Positions 5,136 to 7,596 of a stretch of 7,596 bases of DNA are shown here, piece after piece. The DNA comes from an uncultured Pseudorhodobacter sp. (GTDB lineage: Bacteria; Pseudomonadota; Alphaproteobacteria; Rhodobacterales; Rhodobacteraceae). The notes under the pieces are model-generated. The model was not told the origin of the DNA. It searched no databases and saw nothing but the letters and a program-made list of their open reading frames with translations. Position 1 is the stretch's first letter; each line of letters begins with the position of its first letter. The translations under genes and the position numbers were made by a program. The stretch is from positions 1 to 7,596 of the forward strand of contig CAMFIX010000134.1 of the NCBI GenBank assembly GCA_945952425.1, given 5' to 3'.

Positions 5136-6449
5136 ATGCTGAGCAACATTCTCGACTGGTTCGGCCTTGACCCCGCGCAGACCAGGGGCAGACACGGCCA
5201 TGACCACGGCGGAGACCATGGCCATACCCATGGCGTGATGGATGCAACCATCGCCACGACCACACGCGGGATCTGGGCCATCAAATGGTCTTTCGCAATT
5301 CTGACCGTGACCGCCTTGGCGCAGATCGGTGTCGTGCTGATGTCGGGCAGCGTCGCGCTTCTGGCCGACACGATCCACAACCTTGGCGATGCCGGCACCG
5401 CCGTTCCGCTGTGGTTCGCCTTCATGCTGGCGCGGCGCAAGCCCAACAAGACTTTCACCTATGGCTACGGCAGGGTCGAGGATATTGCCGGGGTTCTGGT
5501 CGTCGCGATCATCCTGTTCAGTGCCATCTTCGCCGGCTACGAGGCGATCATGCGGCTCTTGCATCCCCAGTCGATCACGGCCCTGGGCTGGGTGGTGCTG
5601 GCCGGCATTGCGGGCTTTGTCGGCAATGAGGTAGTCGCCGTCTTACGCATCCGTGTCGGCCGCGAGATCGACAGCGCGGCGCTGATCGCCGACGGCTATC
5701 ATGCCCGCACCGACGGGTTGACCAGCCTGGCCGTGGTCGGCGGCGCTTTCGGGGTCTGGCTGGGCTTCCCTTTGGCGGATCCGATCGTCGGCCTGCTGAT
5801 CACGCTGGCGATTTTCGGCATCGTCTGGCAATCGGCGAAGTCGGTCTTCACCCGGATGCTGGACGGGCTGGAGCCGGGCACGCTGGACGAGGTGTATCAC
5901 GCTGCCGCCCATGTGAAGGGAATCGAGCAGGTCGTAGAGGCCCGCGCCCGCTGGATGGGCCACAAACTGCATGTCGATGTGGTGATTGCAGTCGCTCCGG
6001 GCTTGGCGCTGATCGAGGCCAATGCCATCGCTGCCGCGCTGGAAGCCGAACTGGCCAGTCATTTGCCAGCGCTCGCGGTTGCCAACATCCGCTTTGACCG
6101 CGCAGACATCATCATCGCACCTGCCCGCCACAGCCACGCTCCGGACCCATTTCGCTTCGACGACACGCTTGCCGCCGGGGTGCTGACCATCATCGACACG
6201 GAGGCCGGCGAGCGGTTCCAACTGCGGCTGTCGCGCGGCACCGGCCTGGAGGCGACCGTGCGCATCGACCGGGGCGCCAAAGGCACCGAGACGCTGGTTC
6301 TGGCCGCCCTTGCCGGACAAGCCGCCGAATATCGCAGCGCCGTCGCCCCCGAAGAGCCGCACGAATTCGACGCGGTGCTGGACCTGAAACTGGGCACCGG
6401 AAGCAGCTCTCTGCCCTTCCACATGGCCGAGCCGGAACATCACCACTGA
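5136..6449 (+). CDS. CDF-family divalent cation exporter with His-rich N-terminus and C-terminal extension
   Basis: The protein has 437 residues. The start at 5136 is set by AGGAG (5124-5128), which overlaps the repressor stop. A His-rich cytoplasmic N-terminus (H20, H22, H24, H28, H30, H32) precedes six helices. The transport-site motifs are H81-xxx-D85 in LLADTIHNLGD (helix 2) and H189-xxx-D193 in ADGYHARTDGLTS (helix 5); TYGYGRVEDIAG (108-119) is a further family motif. A standard CDF cytoplasmic domain follows (about 245-330; KLHVDVVIAV). Beyond it is an unassigned region of about 100 residues (339-437) ending in HHH. CDF proteins exchange protons for Zn, Co, Ni, Cd or Mn; the HxxxD/HxxxD arrangement suits Zn but does not exclude Co/Ni (DmeF-like). 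Pairing with a CsoR/RcnR-type regulator resembles dmeRF in rhizobia. The typical CDF length is about 300-330, so the extension is real and unusual. Confidence 0.92.
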   Translation: MLSNILDWFGLDPAQTRGRHGHDHGGDHGHTHGVMDATIATTTRGIWAIKWSFAILTVTALAQIGVVLMSGSVALLADTIHNLGDAGTAVPLWFAFMLARRKPNKTFTYGYGRVEDIAGVLVVAIILFSAIFAGYEAIMRLLHPQSITALGWVVLAGIAGFVGNEVVAVLRIRVGREIDSAALIADGYHARTDGLTSLAVVGGAFGVWLGFPLADPIVGLLITLAIFGIVWQSAKSVFTRMLDGLEPGTLDEVYHAAAHVKGIEQVVEARARWMGHKLHVDVVIAVAPGLALIEANAIAAALEAELASHLPALAVANIRFDRADIIIAPARHSHAPDPFRFDDTLAAGVLTIIDTEAGERFQLRLSRGTGLEATVRIDRGAKGTETLVLAALAGQAAEYRSAVAPEEPHEFDAVLDLKLGTGSSSLPFHMAEPEHHH

Positions 6450-6501
6450 AGGCGTTTCAGGCCGGGTTCTTGCGCCGCATGATTGAGCTGTTTCGCCATC
6501 G

Positions 6502-6517
6502 AACCGCAGCTGCGGTT
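6502..6517. repeat. Perfect 16-bp palindrome
   Basis: AACCGCAG is followed directly by its reverse complement CTGCGGTT, 52 nt after the CDF stop. It could be a dimeric protein-binding site or part of a terminator without a T-run. A zero-loop palindrome forms only a poor RNA hairpin, so a DNA-binding site is somewhat more likely. No regulator can be named. Confidence 0.5.
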
Positions 6518-6720
6518 TCGCTCAGTGATCTGGCGCGGTCACGACTCGCTCCGGCATCGCCTTGCATCCCGCCCGTGAAACTGGGGCATCGCTGATCTCC
6601 GGTCAGATGCCCGGAGGCTTGTTCGGCCCGGGGCTGCCCATCACCCGACTTGGCGCAACAGCAAGACAAACTCCGCTCGGTGAGCCTGTCTGGATCGCCC
6701 CGGTCAGCCAAGCGCCGCGG

Positions 6721-6929
6721 TATTTGCCGTGCAGTCATCACCAAAGTCGCACGGCGGATCGGGCACAACAGTCCTTGGGCGGCTATTGCCGAACGGAGGG
6801 CGTGCCGATCATATTCGACTTTCAATATCGAGACCTTCATGGCGCATCAACGTGCCCAGCGCCAAAATCCACCAGGTACACAGTTTGACGCGACGCTCCT
6901 GTCACGACATTATTTGCCGTCGGGCAGTC
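6721..6929. repeat. Short imperfect direct repeat pair
   Basis: TATTTGCCGT followed by GCAGTC occurs at 6721-6736, and again at 6911-6929 with CGG inserted between the two blocks. The copies are 190 bp apart in the gene-free stretch. They could be decayed duplicated DNA or chance; nothing links them to a known element. Confidence 0.3.
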
Positions 6930-6993
6930 GAGATCGCCATATGTTCCCGCTGGCTCGTGTGGGATCCGGGCACCTGCCTCTGACCCGCCGCGC

Positions 6994-7596
6994 TCAGCCG
7001 ATCAATTCATCGAGCGTGATCAGCAGCAGAAAGCCGATGAAAAACATCGCGGCGACCCAAGGCCGGTCCGGCGTCTCATGGGCATCGGCCAGCAACTCTT
7101 CGGTCACCAGATACAGCAGCGCCATCAGACCGAAGGCGAAGAACCCGGTCAGATAGGCCGCCGGCAAGATTGCGGCCGATCCGGCCAGCACGGCGCCCAG
7201 CGGCAAGGCCAGCACGATCAATGCGACAAGGCCGACGATCCGCAGGTGCGAAGCGATGGTTTCCTTGAGTTCCGTGGCCAGCGTCATCCCGAGAAACAGC
7301 ACCTCGATGGTCAAGGCGACGGTCAGCAAGATCCCGGCCTGCGCGCCTGCGGCAAAGGCGATGCCAAGGACCAGACCATCAACAAGAATATCGACGCCGA
7401 CTGTCAGCATCAGGCCAAGCGGCCCGCGCGCCAGGCCTTCCAGCTGCTTGATCAGCAGCATCAGCCCGACACCAAGCGCCCCGCCGATCACCGTGGCCAG
7501 GGGCGAGCCGCCATGCATGACGTCTGGCAAGATCTCTCCGGCGGCAGCGGCAAAGACCACCCCGGCGGCGAAATGCTGCACGGCGCTGACCAGCAC
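6994..7596 (-). CDS. ZIP-like metal permease, 5' truncated
   Basis: The stop is at 6994-6996 (TGA on the minus strand), and the frame is open to the window edge. The edge GTG is probably internal because the first visible residues (VSAVQHFAAGVVFAAAAGEILPD) already match ZIP helix 2, so helix 1 and the start lie beyond 7596. The visible 200 residues are strongly hydrophobic, with about six or seven helices. A variable linker (residues 50-60) is followed by the helix-4 region DILVDGLVLG (D69, D73) and helix-5 region LTIEVLFLG (E98). Typical ZIP proteins have His-Asn-x-Pro-Glu-Gly here and His-Glu-x-Pro-Glu-Gly in helix 5; those His and Pro residues are absent, so the metal site is non-canonical. 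Polar residues in helix 2 (E21, D25, H28) may compensate. It is convergent with the CDF gene. Direction and metal are unknown; ZIP proteins normally import Zn/Fe/Mn. Confidence 0.72.
   Translation of the reverse strand: MLVSAVQHFAAGVVFAAAAGEILPDVMHGGSPLATVIGGALGVGLMLLIKQLEGLARGPLGLMLTVGVDILVDGLVLGIAFAAGAQAGILLTVALTIEVLFLGMTLATELKETIASHLRIVGLVALIVLALPLGAVLAGSAAILPAAYLTGFFAFGLMALLYLVTEELLADAHETPDRPWVAAMFFIGFLLLITLDELIG

Larger units (their letters stand above)
6450..6993. other. 544-base stretch without a convincing gene, between convergent genes
   Basis: Several open frames cross this stretch on both strands, but none has a ribosome site, a recognisable domain or plausible composition. The (-) frame at 6457-6840 has a faintly transposase-like run (YDRHALRSAIAAQG, then CPIRR) and then becomes unnatural, with Cys and Arg runs. 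It may be a decayed insertion-sequence or gene remnant, which I cannot establish. The stretch holds a perfect palindrome (6502-6517) and a short imperfect direct repeat (6721-6736 and 6911-6929). No hairpin followed by a T-run, as in a typical intrinsic terminator, was found for either flanking gene. Confidence 0.5.

Noticed and set aside
4853..5458. 201-codon minus-strand frame across the operator, repressor and CDF start
   Set aside because: It would cover the operator and two well-supported plus-strand genes, and shows no domain or ribosome site.
5643..6446. 267-codon minus-strand frame opposite the CDF gene
   Set aside because: It is antisense to clear CDF motifs, with repetitive Gln/Gly/Arg composition and no recognisable domain.
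6457..6840. 127-codon minus-strand frame in the gap, with a faint transposase-like run near its start
   Set aside because: The resemblance covers only about 20 residues and the rest is Cys/Arg/Ser-rich with no catalytic motif; it is not enough to call a gene or a named insertion sequence.
6650..7156. 168-codon plus-strand frame running into the ZIP gene
   Set aside because: It is basic and Ser-rich, has no domain, and its 3' third is antisense to the ZIP coding sequence.
1..7596. CRISPR arrays, tRNA or rRNA genes, toxin-antitoxin pairs, integrase or attachment sites
   Set aside because: Looked for and not seen: no regularly spaced repeats, no tRNA-like cloverleaf, and no integrase or recombinase motifs on either strand.

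Overview
The window looks like an accessory metal-handling locus from a high-GC alphaproteobacterium, most likely of the Rhodobacteraceae type (Paracoccus/Rhodobacter-like). This is judged from GC- and CG-rich codon use, the protein families present and their tight ATGA-coupled packing. No taxonomic marker gene is present, so the assignment is an inference.

Layout. Bases 1-4813 carry nine co-directional (+) genes that read as one periplasmic copper and thiol-redox operon: an Asp-box (BNR-like) protein cut by the left edge (1-765), a CopG-like DUF411 protein (777-1202), a 46-residue single-pass membrane protein (1207-1347), a secreted mono-haem cytochrome c (1344-1775), a membrane-anchored CcmG/DsbE-type thioredoxin (1772-2356), a secreted TlpA-type thioredoxin (2353-2865), a small Cys-rich membrane protein (2909-3205), an SCO-family protein (3358-4035) and a CcdA-type thiol-electron transporter (4070-4813). 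Three consecutive start codons overlap the preceding stop as ATGA (1344, 1772, 2353). A second transcription unit follows: a CsoR/RcnR-family metal-sensing repressor (4865-5125) and a His-rich CDF cation exporter with an unusual C-terminal extension (5136-6449). Right before the repressor start is a near-ideal CsoR/RcnR-type operator, two perfect 10-bp arms around a C6 tract. Bases 6450-6993 hold no convincing gene. The window ends in the 3' part of a convergent (-) ZIP-like metal permease (6994-7596), whose start lies beyond the right edge.

How it fits together (inference). CcdA would bring cytoplasmic reducing equivalents across the membrane to the two thioredoxin-like proteins. These could keep the Cys sites of the SCO protein, the CopG-like protein and the apocytochrome haem motif reduced, for copper chaperoning and detoxification. 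The repressor-CDF pair would sense and export a divalent cation (Ni, Co or Zn are candidates), and the ZIP-like permease on the other strand is a further metal transporter. The least described parts are the two small membrane proteins, the CDF C-terminal extension, the operator that abuts the repressor start codon and contains its only Shine-Dalgarno-like sequence, and the Met/His-rich open frame upstream of the SCO start.
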